Assembly (NCBI RefSeq): GCF_031157355.1
Contig: NZ_JAVIFT010000002.1
Location: 544,501-608,500 of the forward strand
DNA from: Hyphomicrobium sp. LHD-15
Lineage (GTDB): Bacteria; Pseudomonadota; Alphaproteobacteria; Rhizobiales; Hyphomicrobiaceae
Direction of reading: 5' to 3'
DNA length: 64,000 nt
Shown: positions 17,746 through 28,614 of the stretch, piece by piece
Numbering within the stretch: the first letter of the stretch is position 1
Layout: each line of letters opens with the position of its first letter
Program-made: the position numbers and the translations under genes
The notes under the pieces: generated by a model
Databases searched by the model: none
The model's input: the letters and a program-made list of their open reading frames with translations, nothing else
Told to the model about the DNA's origin: nothing

Positions 17746-17961
17746 CTAGGCCGCGCGTTTGACGGGTTTGGCGCAGAGCACGAAGGCGATGGCTTCGACG
17801 GCCTTGCTCCAATCGCCCGCGTCCGCAGCCGTGCTCTCGGCGCCGAATGCACGCATCGCGTCTTTGGCGGAGCCGCCGTCGCGGAAGAAGCGCGCGCAGG
17901 ACTGGCGCGCAATGCCGACGGCCTGATGCCACTGCATGGGGTTGATGTGCTCGGGGATCAT
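17746..17961 (-). CDS. Small hypothetical protein, 71 residues
   Basis: The ATG at 17961 has a textbook AAGGAG seven bases upstream, and the open frame ends in a T-rich hairpin terminator. The protein is soluble, starts MIPEHINPMQWHQAVGIARQ, and contains two cysteines (SCARFF and FVLCAKP) and a short helical body with Ala-rich segments (FGAESTAADAGDWSKAVEAI). I do not recognise it. An upstream extension to 18048 is open but has no ribosome site. The strong translation signals and terminator make a real gene likely. Confidence 0.72.
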   Translation of the reverse strand: MIPEHINPMQWHQAVGIARQSCARFFRDGGSAKDAMRAFGAESTAADAGDWSKAVEAIAFVLCAKPVKRAA

Positions 17962-19118
17962 CGGATCGCTCCTTATTCCTACTTGCGACGCAAATGGATC
18001 GGCAAGCACACCTGAGTTCTTCAGTGCCACTACGCGAGACCGGTTCATGTGGCACCAACTAAGACTGATGTCAGGTTCCAGGTATGCTTGCCTACTCGTT
18101 GAAGGCGGGACTGCCTTCGAATCTCACAGCCGAGAAACGCACTACTCGGGGCTCGGCCATTCCCGATTTATCTTTCGCTTTCCGTCTGCGACGCAGGGTG
18201 ACCTGCACCGCTTGCATCGGGATGGGATGCCGCCAGGATTACGCCAACAACATCACGCAACGAACGCCACGTACTCTCTTCCATCGTACTCACTCACGTT
18301 AGGCGCCACTTTCACGCTTTGCTTGGCACGCGGATACGAATGATCTCGCTTGGACGCATACGACTGGACGCGGACCATGGTGCGGGCTCGAACAAAAACG
18401 CGGGACGCTGACACTCTGAACTCTGCTTTTCGTGTGCGAGCCGTCCGGACATACGCACGAACTTTGTTGTCCGGGCGGCTCGCTTCATTCTTTCAAACAC
18501 GCCCGCAAGCGTGTTTTTGGGGGATGCAGGGGGGTACGCGAACTCGGTTTTACGCATTACGCCTACGCTTTTACGCAACTCACACGGACGCATTACTGGG
18601 GTACGCGGTACTAGGGGGTACGCACTACAGAGGCAGCTTGTTGGCCGATACGCAGGCCGGGTACGCTTACGCAACGCAACGACACTCTGTACGCAACTGA
18701 CGCAACGCTCACTCACTCGGTTCCGGACAGCGGAACGAAACTCTGTTGATAACGTTCGGGTCGAGTGGGGGACGCTCGACCTTGTCACAGCTTTGGAGTG
18801 CTTCTGCTGTTTCGAGAGAGACATCGGGGAGCGGCTTATACTCAAGACCGCTTCGCTGCTTCTCTCGCCTCAACTTTGACTCCATCGCGGTCCGCATCAC
18901 TCGAAGGTTCATTTTGTGTTCCGCGAATGATGACAATTAACCGTGACACTATGGCCACGCGAAGGCGCAAAATTGACTGGCTCAGGAAATCATCTTGATG
19001 TGATGCGACGCAGCCATACGCGGCGTGCGCAAGCGCTTCATCGTGCTCGCATTTCACGCGGCACGGGCTGCTTGTTGATAACTTGCGTGGGACTTACGTC
19101 GGTATTTTCAGCCGATTT
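17962..19118. other. Long region without a convincing gene
   Basis: 1.16 kb between the 71-residue gene and a palindromic repeat. Open frames exist on both strands (for example 18312-18845 minus and 18511-18879 plus), but their translations are rich in Arg, Ser and Cys, have no domain, and lack ribosome sites. GC looks lower than in the flanks. It contains an ACGC-rich array (18536-18708) and three one-mismatch DnaA-like boxes (TGTTGATAA at 18741 and 19072, TTATACTCA at 18837). No tRNA, tmRNA, RNase P or SRP RNA was recognised. An origin-like or structured-RNA locus, or a decayed insertion, are the options I can see. Confidence 0.6.
18536..18708 (+). repeat. Strand-biased array of 15 ACGC motifs
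   Basis: ACGC begins at 18536, 18552, 18559, 18565, 18573, 18588, 18603, 18620, 18650, 18663, 18669, 18674, 18691, 18700 and 18705. Eleven of the fifteen are TACGC. The reverse complement GCGT is absent from the same interval. Spacing is irregular (5-30 bp). The motif is also frequent, less densely, from about 18240. Chance would give about one per 256 bp. Confidence 0.75.
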
Positions 19119-19330
19119 TTCGATGAGATCGACGGTTCGCGCTTAGGCGTTATCTGCTTCACGCCGCGCTCGATAGGGAGCGCGACGATCGGAGCGGCTT
19201 CTCCTGCGCTGCCGATTCACGCCGTGCCTGGTAGGTGGCACGGCGATCGGAGCGCCTAGGTCTGAAGCGATCTGTGTGAGACCGATGATTCACGCTTCAG
19301 GCTGATAAGGCCTGAAGCGATTATGGTCTC
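19119..19330. repeat. Palindromic repeat, copy 1: outer unit with two inner units, then a tandem unit
   Basis: From 19119 a left half resembles the repeat's conserved flank (ATGAGATCGACGGTTCGCGC), and its right half is at 19258-19270. Between them lie two inner hairpins: CGCGCTC/GAGCGCG (19165-19171, 19178-19184, loop GATAGG) and CCGTGCC/GGCACGG (19222-19228, 19237-19243). A further unit follows with a 9-bp stem GCTTCAGGC/GCCTGAAGC (19294-19302, 19310-19318). The last bases encode the end of dsbB on the minus strand. Confidence 0.8.
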
Positions 19331-19836
19331 GAAGCCGCGAGGAAGGCGGCTTTGATGGCGCCGGTGAACGCCAGCAGCGACGCGATCACGTTCCAGCCCG
19401 CCATAGAAAGCCCCGCGAACGTCCAGGCTGCCTCATCGCAGCGGACGACGCGGGTCGCTTCGAGGCCGCTCAAGAGATCGGCAGCCGAGGTCGGTAGCGT
19501 CTGGGCGGTGCCGCAGGTGTCCGGGCCGGGCCAGAATTTCCATTCGACGCCGGCGTGGTAGGCCGCAAGCCCCGCGTTTGCGAGGAACGCCAGTGCCACC
19601 ACGAAGAAGAGAACGCCTGCAAGGCGCGGCTTCTCGGATACGAGCGCCATGGCAACGAAGAGAAGAGGGATCGCCGCGTAGTAGGCGTAGCGCTGGAGCA
19701 GGCAGAGCGGGCAGGGTGCGTAGCCGCCGAGGTGCTCGAAGCCGAGGGCCGTCAGGATTACGCCAGCCGCCAGGAACAGCGTGAGGCCGCCATAGCGATA
19801 GGCAGCGGTCCGTTCCGGCAATTCGGGCGTCAACAT
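19321..19836 (-). CDS. dsbB: Disulfide bond formation protein B
   Basis: 171 residues, four membrane helices. DsbB reoxidises the periplasmic thiol oxidase DsbA and passes electrons to quinone. The first redox pair is Cys42-Pro-Leu-Cys45 (YAPCPLCLLQRY); the second periplasmic pair is at GPDTCG and VVRCDE. ATG 19836 is preferred, with AAGGAG nine bases upstream; a TTG at 19845 would sit on top of the ribosome site. Its stop TAA (19321-19323) lies inside the last bases of a palindromic repeat, so the final two or three residues derive from that element. It is probably the last gene of the rph-VOC-rdgB-hemW-yqaA-dsbB run. Confidence 0.93.
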   Translation of the reverse strand: MLTPELPERTAAYRYGGLTLFLAAGVILTALGFEHLGGYAPCPLCLLQRYAYYAAIPLLFVAMALVSEKPRLAGVLFFVVALAFLANAGLAAYHAGVEWKFWPGPDTCGTAQTLPTSAADLLSGLEATRVVRCDEAAWTFAGLSMAGWNVIASLLAFTGAIKAAFLAASRP

Positions 19837-19875
19837 GGGACTCAACTCCTTGCGCGGGTTGGGCTTCCCGCGCTT

Positions 19876-20457
19876 CTAGAATACGTACTTGATGGCGACG
19901 AAACCCGCTACCAAGAGTACGACGAACACCGTCGTCACCAGTGTCAGGCGCTTCTCGATGAATTCGCGGATCGGTTCGCCGAAGAAATAGAGCAGCCCGG
20001 CTACGAGATAGAACCTCATGGCGCGTGCGATGACGCTCGCAGCCATGAACTCGATGAGCGGCATGTGGGTGACGCCGGCGGTGATCGTCAGCACCTTGTA
20101 GGGGAACGGCGTCATGCCCTTGATGATCAGGATCCAGACGCCCCATTCGTTGAACCAGCTCGTGAACTCGCCGAAGCTTTCGGACTTGCCGTAGAATTCG
20201 AGGATGGGGCGGCCGATCTGCTCGAAGAAGAAGTAGCCGATGGCATATCCGGCCACGCCGCCGATGACCGACCCGATGGTGGCAACGGTGGCGTACCACC
20301 ATGCCTTCACACGGTTCGCGATCACCATGGGGACCAACATCACGTCGGGCGGGATCGGGAAGAACGAACTTTCGATGAAGGATACCCAGAAGAGAGCCTG
20401 GGGAGCGCGCCCGTCGCGCGCCAAGCCCATCATCCAATCGTACAGTCGCCGCATCAT
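19876..20457 (-). CDS. YqaA/DedA-family (VTT domain) membrane protein
   Basis: 193 residues with several membrane segments. The family marks are the re-entrant-loop motif FIESSFFPIPPDVMLVP, the GSVIGGVAGYAIGYFF segment and the second half KGMTPFPYKVLTITAGV. DedA-superfamily proteins are proposed to flip lipids or support proton-driven membrane functions. YqaA-type members are the short form. It lies 36 bp after hemW and 39 bp before dsbB on the same strand, consistent with co-transcription. Confidence 0.88.
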   Translation of the reverse strand: MMRRLYDWMMGLARDGRAPQALFWVSFIESSFFPIPPDVMLVPMVIANRVKAWWYATVATIGSVIGGVAGYAIGYFFFEQIGRPILEFYGKSESFGEFTSWFNEWGVWILIIKGMTPFPYKVLTITAGVTHMPLIEFMAASVIARAMRFYLVAGLLYFFGEPIREFIEKRLTLVTTVFVVLLVAGFVAIKYVF

Positions 20458-20493
20458 GCTGGGTCTTTCCCCCCGGGGTGTGCTTTTGGCTGA

Positions 20494-21837
20494 TTAGTGT
20501 GCGCGGGAGAGATTGTCCATGGTGTGTGACGCCTGAGCGGCAATCGGCTCAAAGGCGGCGGACAATTCGAGCACGACCTGATTCAGGATGAAGCGGCCGG
20601 ACGCCGTTGCGCGGATACGGCCCAGCGGCAGGGGGGGCTTGATCGCGGTCGGGGCCAGGCCGGGGCCGATGCAGGCGCGGATCTCATCGAACGCGTCGTC
20701 GAGATCTTCGGCGGGCGCAGGCATCCGCTCGATGAGACCCTGACGCACCAGGTTGTCGATGACGGCGCGGCGCGGCGTCACGCCGCCGATGTCTGCAAGC
20801 CTTTCGAGATCGACGCCTTCCGCCAGCCGCAGGCCCATCAGGAGCATTTCGTCGGCGCGGTGTTCGGCTTTGAGGTGTTCCGTATCGGCAATGCCGTGGC
20901 CGCTGCTCTCCACCTGATCGAGCCAGCGCTCGGGGTTGCGCTCGGTCGAGGTCGCGAGGTGGGCATTCTCGGTGCCGATGCGTCCGTGGGCGCCGGGGCC
21001 AATCCCTGCGTATTCGCCGTAACGCCAATAGACGAGGTTGTGGCGGCTTTCTTCGCCGGGGCGTGCGTGGTTGGAAATCTCGTACTGCGCGAAACCGGCT
21101 TTGCTGGTCAGCTCCTGTGTCAGCTCGTAAAGATCGTGGGCAGCTTCCGCTGCGGGAATGATGAGCTTGCCCTTGGCGTAGAGATCGGCGAAGCGCGTCT
21201 CCGGCTCGATGGTGAGCTGATAGAGCGAGAGGTGACCGCCGGCCATCGCGAGCGCCTCGGCGAGCTCGGTGCGCCAGTCTGCGAGCGTTTGATCGGGGCG
21301 GGCGTAGATGAGGTCGAACGAGAAGCGGTCGAAGGTCTTGCGGGCGATTTCGACGGCGGCTTTCGCTTCCGAAACGGAGTGAATGCGGCCGAGCCGTTTC
21401 AAGTCCGCATCGCGCAAGGATTGCACGCCGATCGAGACGCGATTGACGCCAGCGGCGTGGTAACCTGCAAAACGAGCGGCCTCGACGCTGCCGGGGTTGG
21501 CTTCGAGCGTGATCTCGGCGCTGGGATCGACCGGCCACAGCGCGGCGATGTGATCGAGGATGGCGCCCACGGTTTCGGGCTTCATCAGGGACGGCGTGCC
21601 GCCTCCGAAAAAGATCGAGGAGACGGTGCGCGAATTTGCAGACGTGGCGATCAGCGCCGCGACGTGGTCCAGCTCGCGCTTGTAGGCGGCGAGATAGCGC
21701 GGCTCATCCCAGCCGCCGAAACGCACATGGCTGTTGAAGTCGCAGTAGGGGCACTTCTGGGCGCAGAATGGCCAATGGATATAGACGCCGAAGCCCGGGT
21801 CGCTGTTGGTCTCGGTGATGGTGGTCTGGCGCGTCAT
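20494..21837 (-). CDS. hemW: Radical SAM heme chaperone HemW
   Basis: 447 residues, longer than E. coli HemW (about 380) by an N-terminal lead and a longer tail. The radical-SAM cluster motif is Cys25-x3-Cys29-x2-Cys32 ([12 protein letters not shown]), followed by the SAM-binding [21 protein letters not shown] and the HemN C-terminal domain ([14 protein letters not shown]). The extra Cys of true coproporphyrinogen oxidase HemN (CxxxCxxCxC) is replaced by Phe, which separates HemW from HemN. It delivers heme to respiratory enzymes. Its ATG overlaps the rdgB stop (ATGA), so the two are translationally coupled. Confidence 0.95.
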   Translation of the reverse strand: MTRQTTITETNSDPGFGVYIHWPFCAQKCPYCDFNSHVRFGGWDEPRYLAAYKRELDHVAALIATSANSRTVSSIFFGGGTPSLMKPETVGAILDHIAALWPVDPSAEITLEANPGSVEAARFAGYHAAGVNRVSIGVQSLRDADLKRLGRIHSVSEAKAAVEIARKTFDRFSFDLIYARPDQTLADWRTELAEALAMAGGHLSLYQLTIEPETRFADLYAKGKLIIPAAEAAHDLYELTQELTSKAGFAQYEISNHARPGEESRHNLVYWRYGEYAGIGPGAHGRIGTENAHLATSTERNPERWLDQVESSGHGIADTEHLKAEHRADEMLLMGLRLAEGVDLERLADIGGVTPRRAVIDNLVRQGLIERMPAPAEDLDDAFDEIRACIGPGLAPTAIKPPLPLGRIRATASGRFILNQVVLELSAAFEPIAAQASHTMDNLSRAH

Positions 21838-22712
21838 CGGCTGGCCGCAAGGAGCGCGCGGGCGAGGGTTCGCCAGCGAGGCTCTGCATCCGGGACATCG
21901 GCTGCGGCGGCCGTCTTTTCAAGGGCGGCGAGAAAGGCGGCGAGATCGGCCGTCTTCCAAGCGGATGCGTTGCGGGCAAAGTCGTCGCGAAGACCGGAGA
22001 TGAAGCGGGCGAGTTCGGCTTGCGTCGATAGATTGCGAGCGGCGGCTTCGAGGGCTTCGAGGTCACGTCCGGATTTCGCGGCGGCGTGAGCGGGCTTCAC
22101 CTCTTCCAGGCAATCGCGCTTGAAAGCTGCGAAGGCGCGCGTGCGATGTGAGATCGCGTATTTCGACGCCGGCTCCATCTCGCCGAAGGTCAGGGTTTCT
22201 CCGTCGGCGACGAACATCGGATCGTAGCCGAAGCCGTTGCCGCCGCGTGGCGGCCAGACCAGCGTGCCGTACACTCGGCCTTCGAACAGGCGATGCTCTC
22301 CCGTCGGCCAGGCGAGGCAGAGCACGGAGATGAAGTTCGCGCGCGGCGGTGGACCGTTCCACGCGCCTTTTTCTTCCAGCGCGTCGTGGACACGGCGCAT
22401 GGCGAGGGCGAAATCCTTGCCGGGGCCCGCCCAGCGGGCGGAATAGATGCCGGGGGCGCCATCGAGGGCTTCGACTTCGAGGCCGGAGTCGTCGGCGAGG
22501 GCGGGAAGGCCCGAGGCCTCGGCCGCCGCGAGCGCCTTCAGGCGGGCGTTGCCGTCGAATGTCGGCTCGGTTTCCTCGGGCTCGGCGAGGCCGAGATCGC
22601 CGGCAGAAACCGCGTCGAACCCATACGGCGCGATGAGCTGTTTGATTTCCCAGGTCTTGCCGGGGTTGTGGCTGGCGACGACGAGACGGCTTCCGGGTGC
22701 GAGCTGCTTCAT
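21834..22712 (-). CDS. rdgB: dITP/XTP pyrophosphatase with C-terminal extension
   Basis: 292 residues against about 200 in the family. It hydrolyses non-canonical purine triphosphates to keep them out of DNA. The substrate loop SHNPGK (14-19), [14 protein letters not shown], the RWAGPG segment, [11 protein letters not shown] and SHRTRAF (188-194) are all intact. After about residue 205 comes an 85-residue extra domain: a linker, then [18 protein letters not shown], a conserved-looking Trp252, [10 protein letters not shown] and Trp280. This resembles DUF7660, in which a helical pair is followed by Trp and a FLEAL motif. ATG 22712 is chosen over 22727 because it overlaps the VOC stop (ATGA) and starts MKQLAPG. 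Confidence 0.93.
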   Translation of the reverse strand: MKQLAPGSRLVVASHNPGKTWEIKQLIAPYGFDAVSAGDLGLAEPEETEPTFDGNARLKALAAAEASGLPALADDSGLEVEALDGAPGIYSARWAGPGKDFALAMRRVHDALEEKGAWNGPPPRANFISVLCLAWPTGEHRLFEGRVYGTLVWPPRGGNGFGYDPMFVADGETLTFGEMEPASKYAISHRTRAFAAFKRDCLEEVKPAHAAAKSGRDLEALEAAARNLSTQAELARFISGLRDDFARNASAWKTADLAAFLAALEKTAAAADVPDAEPRWRTLARALLAASR

Positions 22713-23119
22713 TGTGCGAATCCCCAAATGCGCGGCTCGGCAAATTCAACGGAGTTGCCGGCAGGATCGCGGAAGTAGATCGAGCGGCCGCCGTTCGGCC
22801 ATTCGAAATCGGCTTCGATGGCGATGCCGAGACGGCTCAGACGATCGCGCCAGCCCGCGATGGCGATCGCGTCGGCGGCAAAGCAGACGTGTCCATGACC
22901 TTCCGCGCCATGCGTCGGTACCGGCAGGGCGCCGCCCATGGGCTTGCGGGTCGCTTCGGGATTGAAGATCAGCAGCATCTGGTGCTCGAGCTTATAGAAG
23001 ACGTGGCGGCCTTCGATCTTGGCGTAGGGGGTGAGCCCGAGCACGCGCCCGTAAAATTCCTCCGCGGCGTCGAGGTCGCGGGCGTAAAGGACCGTTTCGA
23101 GAACTGCTGTCGGGGTCAT
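22709..23119 (-). CDS. VOC family (glyoxalase/bleomycin resistance-like) protein
   Basis: 136 residues from ATG 23119. The fold is two beta-alpha-beta-beta-beta modules: [20 protein letters not shown], then GEMLLIFNP-type strand ([12 protein letters not shown]), [10 protein letters not shown], and [19 protein letters not shown]. His and Glu positions fit a metal site of the VOC superfamily (extradiol dioxygenase or glyoxalase type), but no single activity is implied. The stop overlaps rdgB's start by ATGA, so it belongs to the rdgB-hemW operon. It lies 73 bp after rph. Confidence 0.88.
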   Translation of the reverse strand: MTPTAVLETVLYARDLDAAEEFYGRVLGLTPYAKIEGRHVFYKLEHQMLLIFNPEATRKPMGGALPVPTHGAEGHGHVCFAADAIAIAGWRDRLSRLGIAIEADFEWPNGGRSIYFRDPAGNSVEFAEPRIWGFAQ

Positions 23120-23127
23120 GGTCGAAT

Positions 23128-23188
23128 GGCAGCAGGCAGCTGGCAACAGGCAGGACATCATCTTGCCGGCTGGCCGTTGCCTGCTGCC
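23128..23188. repeat. Perfect inverted repeat between rph and the VOC gene
   Basis: GGCAGCAGGCA (23128-23138) and TGCCTGCTGCC (23178-23188) form an 11-bp perfect stem, and further repeats of GCAGCAGGCAGC-type sequence lie in the loop. It resembles common Rhizobiales intergenic hairpins. No T run follows, so read-through into the VOC gene is expected. Confidence 0.5.
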
Positions 23189-23192
23189 TCCC

Positions 23193-23906
23193 TTAGGCGA
23201 CTGTCAGCTTCTGCAACTCGACCAACTCGGCGATGCCCTTGCGGGCGAGCACCATCAGCTGGTCGAAGCTTTCCTGGCTGAACGCGACCGTCTCGGCCGT
23301 GCCCTGCACCTCGACGATGCCGCCGGCGCCGGTCATGACGAAATTCGAATCTGCGTCAGCCGCGGAGTCCTCGGCGTAATCGAGGTCCAAAACCGGTGAG
23401 CCCTTGTAAAGACCGCAGGAGACGGCGGCGACGTGATCGCGCAGGACGCCGTCCTTCACCATGTCGCGCAGCTTCATCCACTGGATGCAATCGTGGAGCG
23501 CCACCCAAGCGCCGGTGATGGCAGCGGTGCGCGTGCCGCCGTCGGCCTGGATCACGTCGCAGTCGATCGAGATCTGGCGCTCGCCGAGCTTCGGAAGATC
23601 GACGACGGCGCGGAGTGCGCGGCCGATCAGGCGCTGAATTTCCTGGGTGCGGCCAGACTGGTTACCGACGGAGGCTTCGCGGCGCGTGCGCTCGCTCGTG
23701 GCACGCGGCAGCATGCCGTATTCGGCGGTCACCCAACCGCGGCCCTGGCCTTTGAGCCACGGCGGAATGCGCTCTTCCAGGCTCGCCGTGCAGAGCACGT
23801 GCGTGTTGCCGAACTTGATGAAGCAGGAGCCTTCGGCGTGCATGGAGACCGCGCGTTCGAGAGAGACGCGGCGAAGCTCGCCTGGCTGGCGTTTGGACGG
23901 GCGCAT
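23193..23906 (-). CDS. rph: Ribonuclease PH
   Basis: 237 residues. RNase PH is a phosphate-dependent 3'-5' exoribonuclease that trims tRNA 3' ends. The family begins [12 protein letters not shown] and includes the phosphate-site motif [30 protein letters not shown]-type segment ([16 protein letters not shown]) and the catalytic-region [15 protein letters not shown]. Length is typical. It is divergent from hrcA, an arrangement seen in many alphaproteobacteria, with 286 bp between the starts. Confidence 0.96.
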   Translation of the reverse strand: MRPSKRQPGELRRVSLERAVSMHAEGSCFIKFGNTHVLCTASLEERIPPWLKGQGRGWVTAEYGMLPRATSERTRREASVGNQSGRTQEIQRLIGRALRAVVDLPKLGERQISIDCDVIQADGGTRTAAITGAWVALHDCIQWMKLRDMVKDGVLRDHVAAVSCGLYKGSPVLDLDYAEDSAADADSNFVMTGAGGIVEVQGTAETVAFSQESFDQLMVLARKGIAELVELQKLTVA

Positions 23907-24120
23907 ATGGGCTCGATTCGTTGTGTGGGACGTCGTGGTGCCGGGCGGGGCTGATGGACATTCTCGCCCCCCTATCCGGTCGTTGGCGCGACCCTACGGG
24001 AGCGCTCTTTCGGGATCAACCTCAATTCCGTGCCGTTTTGGCGGCGGTTGCGGAGCAGGCGCAACTCCGTTCCGCTCGCTTTCCGGCCGTCTCTCAAGGT
24101 TATCCGTGGGTGGCCGGGGT

Positions 24121-24156
24121 CTTGCATTGACGAGCAGGCCCGCCATTTTTTAGGGT
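24121..24156 (+). promoter_or_regulatory. Candidate hrcA promoter
   Basis: CTTG at 24121-24124 and a CCATTT at 24143 with an 18-nt spacer fit a weak RpoH-type promoter. The overlapping TTGACG (24127) and TAGGGT (24151) with an 18-nt spacer would fit a housekeeping promoter. No CIRCE element (TTAGCACTC-N9-GAGTGCTAA) is visible. Confidence 0.35.
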
Positions 24157-24192
24157 CGTTGGTGGCGCCTTCGTCGCAGACCTGAGAACTCG

Positions 24193-25251
24193 ATGTCCGA
24201 ACCCCAGTCCGAAATCAAAAGGCTCAGCGAGCGTTCGCGCACCATTCTGCGCGAGATCGTGGACAGTTATCTGGCGACCGGCGAGCCCGTCGGCTCGCGC
24301 AATCTGGCGCGCGTGCTGCCGATGGCTTTGTCGCCTGCCTCGATCCGCAATGTCATGAGCGATCTCGAGCACGCAGGGCTGATCTATGCGCCGCACACGT
24401 CGGCCGGACGTCTGCCGACGCAGTCGGGCCTCAGGATGTTCGTCGATGGACTCCTCGAGGTCGGGGATCTCAGCGAGGACGAGCGGCGCAAGATCGAAGC
24501 GCAACTCGCGGTGAAGCGCACGAAGTCGCTCGATCAGGTTCTGACGGAAGCCGGAGAGATGATCTCGGGGCTTTCCCACTGCGCCGGCGTGGTGCTGACC
24601 GAAAAGCAGGTCGCGCGGCTGAAGCACATCGATTTCGTTCCGATCGAGCCGACGAAGGCACTGGTGGTGCTCGTCGACGAGGACCGGAACATCGAGAACC
24701 GGCTGATCGAGATTCCGGCCGGGCTTCCGCCTTCGGCGCTCACGGAAGCGGCGAACTATCTCAATGCGCACATCCGCGGGCTCACCATCGCGGAGGCGCG
24801 GGCAGCCGTGGAGGCGGAGCTCGGAAAAGCGCGGGCGGAGCTCGACAAGCTCACCCAGAAGGTGATCACGGCGGGGCTCGCGGAATGGTCCGGCACGCTC
24901 GACGATCGCAAGAGCCTGATCGTGCGCGGGCAGGCCAACCTGCTCAAGGATCTGACCGCGATCGAGGATCTGGAACGGATCCGGCAATTGTTCGACGATC
25001 TCGAGACCAAGCGGGATCTTTCTCAGATTCTCGGGCTCGCGGAGCATGCGGATGGCGTGCGCATTTTTATCGGCTCTGAGAACAAGCTGTTTTCGCTCTC
25101 CGGCTCGTCGCTGATCGTGGCGCCCTTCCGCGACGAAGAGAGAAAGGTTGTCGGCGTGCTCGGCGTGATCGGGCCGACGCGCCTCAACTATGCAAGAATC
25201 ATCCCTATGGTCGACTACACGGCCCGGCTGGTCAGCCGCGTGTTGACTTGA
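24193..25251 (+). CDS. hrcA: Heat-inducible transcription repressor HrcA
   Basis: 352 residues. HrcA represses class I heat-shock genes by binding CIRCE operators and is kept active by GroEL. The N-terminal winged helix is visible ([58 protein letters not shown]), then the central GAF-like part ([22 protein letters not shown]-type) and the dimerisation region ending [17 protein letters not shown]. Length is typical. It is followed 124 bp later by grpE. I saw no CIRCE site in this window, so its target is elsewhere, probably groESL. Confidence 0.96.
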   Translation: MSEPQSEIKRLSERSRTILREIVDSYLATGEPVGSRNLARVLPMALSPASIRNVMSDLEHAGLIYAPHTSAGRLPTQSGLRMFVDGLLEVGDLSEDERRKIEAQLAVKRTKSLDQVLTEAGEMISGLSHCAGVVLTEKQVARLKHIDFVPIEPTKALVVLVDEDRNIENRLIEIPAGLPPSALTEAANYLNAHIRGLTIAEARAAVEAELGKARAELDKLTQKVITAGLAEWSGTLDDRKSLIVRGQANLLKDLTAIEDLERIRQLFDDLETKRDLSQILGLAEHADGVRIFIGSENKLFSLSGSSLIVAPFRDEERKVVGVLGVIGPTRLNYARIIPMVDYTARLVSRVLT

Positions 25252-25375
25252 TTTTTCTCTCCTGGCGGCTGATATCGGGCGCACGTTTGCGCTGTCGCCC
25301 TCGGCTGGATCCACCCAGGGCCGCACGGCGTTCAATGCCTTTCGCATATTCCTTTCGCACCGAGGCGGAGATTTC

Positions 25376-26065
25376 ATGACTGACGAGACGTCGAAACCCA
25401 ATGCAGCCGGCGGGGCAAACCCAGCTGACGCTTCGTCCGATCCCGCGGTAAACGCGGCCGATGAGGTGCTGCGGCTCGGGGCCGAAGTCGATACCCTCAA
25501 GGGGCAGATCGCGGATCTGACCGACCGCTTGCTGCGGGCGCATGCGGAGATGGACAACATCCGCAAGCGTGGCGAGCGCGAACGCGAGGAAACAGCGAAG
25601 TACGCGATCACGAAGTTCGCGCGCGACGTGGTGAATGTGGCCGACAATTTCGAGCGCGCCATTCAGGCCGTTCCGGCAGGGGCCGCCGAGCAGGACGCGG
25701 CGCTTCAAAGCCTGGTCGAGGGCGTGAGCATGACGGAACGCGAGTTCCTAAACGTGCTCGATCGCAACGGCGTCAAGCGCATCAATCCGAAGGGCGAGGT
25801 GTTCAACCCGCATCAGCATCAAGCCATGATGGAGATGCAAAACGCCGAGGTGCCGTCGGGTACGATCCTCGAAGTGTTTCAGCCGGGCTACGTGATCGAG
25901 GATCGCGTGTTGCGTCCGGCGATGGTGGTGGTTGCCAAGGGCGGGGCGAAGCCGGGCAGCAAGCCGGCCAAGACCGAGGATGCTGCCGAGGCCGCCACGG
26001 AAGCGCCGAAGGAGACGTCCGGGTCTTCGGATGCACCCCGGTCCGGAGAGGACGACGCCGCCTAA
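25376..26065 (+). CDS. grpE: Nucleotide exchange factor GrpE
   Basis: 229 residues, somewhat long through an acidic N-terminal tail and a Lys/Ala/Thr-rich C-terminal tail. GrpE releases ADP from DnaK. The coiled-coil start is LKGQIADLTDRLLRAHAEMDNIRKR, followed by GEREREETAKYAITKFARDVVNVADNFERAI and the beta-domain motif HQAMMEM with GYVIEDRVLRPAMVVVAKG. A GGAG ribosome site lies six bases before the ATG. It forms a unit with hrcA. Confidence 0.95.
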   Translation: MTDETSKPNAAGGANPADASSDPAVNAADEVLRLGAEVDTLKGQIADLTDRLLRAHAEMDNIRKRGEREREETAKYAITKFARDVVNVADNFERAIQAVPAGAAEQDAALQSLVEGVSMTEREFLNVLDRNGVKRINPKGEVFNPHQHQAMMEMQNAEVPSGTILEVFQPGYVIEDRVLRPAMVVVAKGGAKPGSKPAKTEDAAEAATEAPKETSGSSDAPRSGEDDAA

Positions 26066-26366
26066 AGCTTGCTTAAGCATAGGGAGGCGGGACCGATCGG
26101 TAACATCGCGTTGGTCGTGGTTTCGTGAAGCCGAGCGGATGGCAGGCTTATCGGATGCGGCGCTTGGTAGCGGGATAGTACCGCGTCGATCGTTTGATGG
26201 CGGCTGTTGATGCACACGATGCGAGATGTGCCGCAAACCTTAGCGTTTGGACTTCCTTTTGCATCGGCATGGAGCACGTTTTTACCGCAAAGGACTTGCG
26301 CTGTGCCCTCGGAGGAGTGTTAAAGCAATGGCCCCAAAATTGATGGCGCGACGGTGAGCCCGGCCC

Positions 26367-26397
26367 GTTGTGCGCCGAAATGGCCTCCCTATATAAG
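26367..26397 (+). promoter_or_regulatory. RpoH-type promoter of dnaK
   Basis: GTTG at 26367-26370, a 17-nt spacer, then CCTATATAAG at 26388-26397, which matches the alphaproteobacterial sigma-32 -10 consensus (CYTATNTNNG). It lies 128 bp before the dnaK ATG within a 460-bp gap (26066-26525) in which I see no gene. CTTGCG at 26309 could be a second, weaker element. Confidence 0.65.
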
Positions 26398-26525
26398 TCC
26401 GCATCATCAATTGTTCTCCTTGGGGACCGTATCCCTGCCTCCCTCCGGAGGCTGAAGGAAATAACCGGGCGCCGGCCTTTCTTGGGTCCGGACGGTCTGC
26501 CGCAACGAAGAGGAATTTTGGAGAC

Positions 26526-28445
<1,920 letters not shown>

Positions 28446-28468
28446 ATCCTCCGCCTTTCACGCTCTCC

Positions 28469-28503
28469 CTCTCCCCGGCGTGCGCCCGCATGTTCGGGGA
28501 GAG
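28469..28503. terminator. Hairpin after dnaK
   Basis: CTCTCCCCG (28469-28477) and CGGGGAGAG (28495-28503) form a 9-bp stem with a 17-nt loop. There is no T run, so it may attenuate or process the dnaK-dnaJ transcript rather than stop it. Confidence 0.45.
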
Positions 28504-28614
28504 TGGTATTCAGGGCGTGGCAGGATTTCCTCATCAGCGCTTCAGGGCGGCAGCCGGGTTGTTCGGCAATAGTTCTTGCTTCCCGCCTCGACCCGCCGGA
28601 TAGAATGCCTCCCC

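Noticed and set aside
18312-18845. 177-codon minus-strand frame in the gene-free region
   Set aside because: No ribosome site, no domain, Ser/Arg/Cys-rich; the underlying ACGC array explains its composition.
18741-19081. DnaA boxes as proof of oriC
   Set aside because: The boxes each have a mismatch and there is no AT-rich unwinding element of clear form; kept only as a weak hypothesis.
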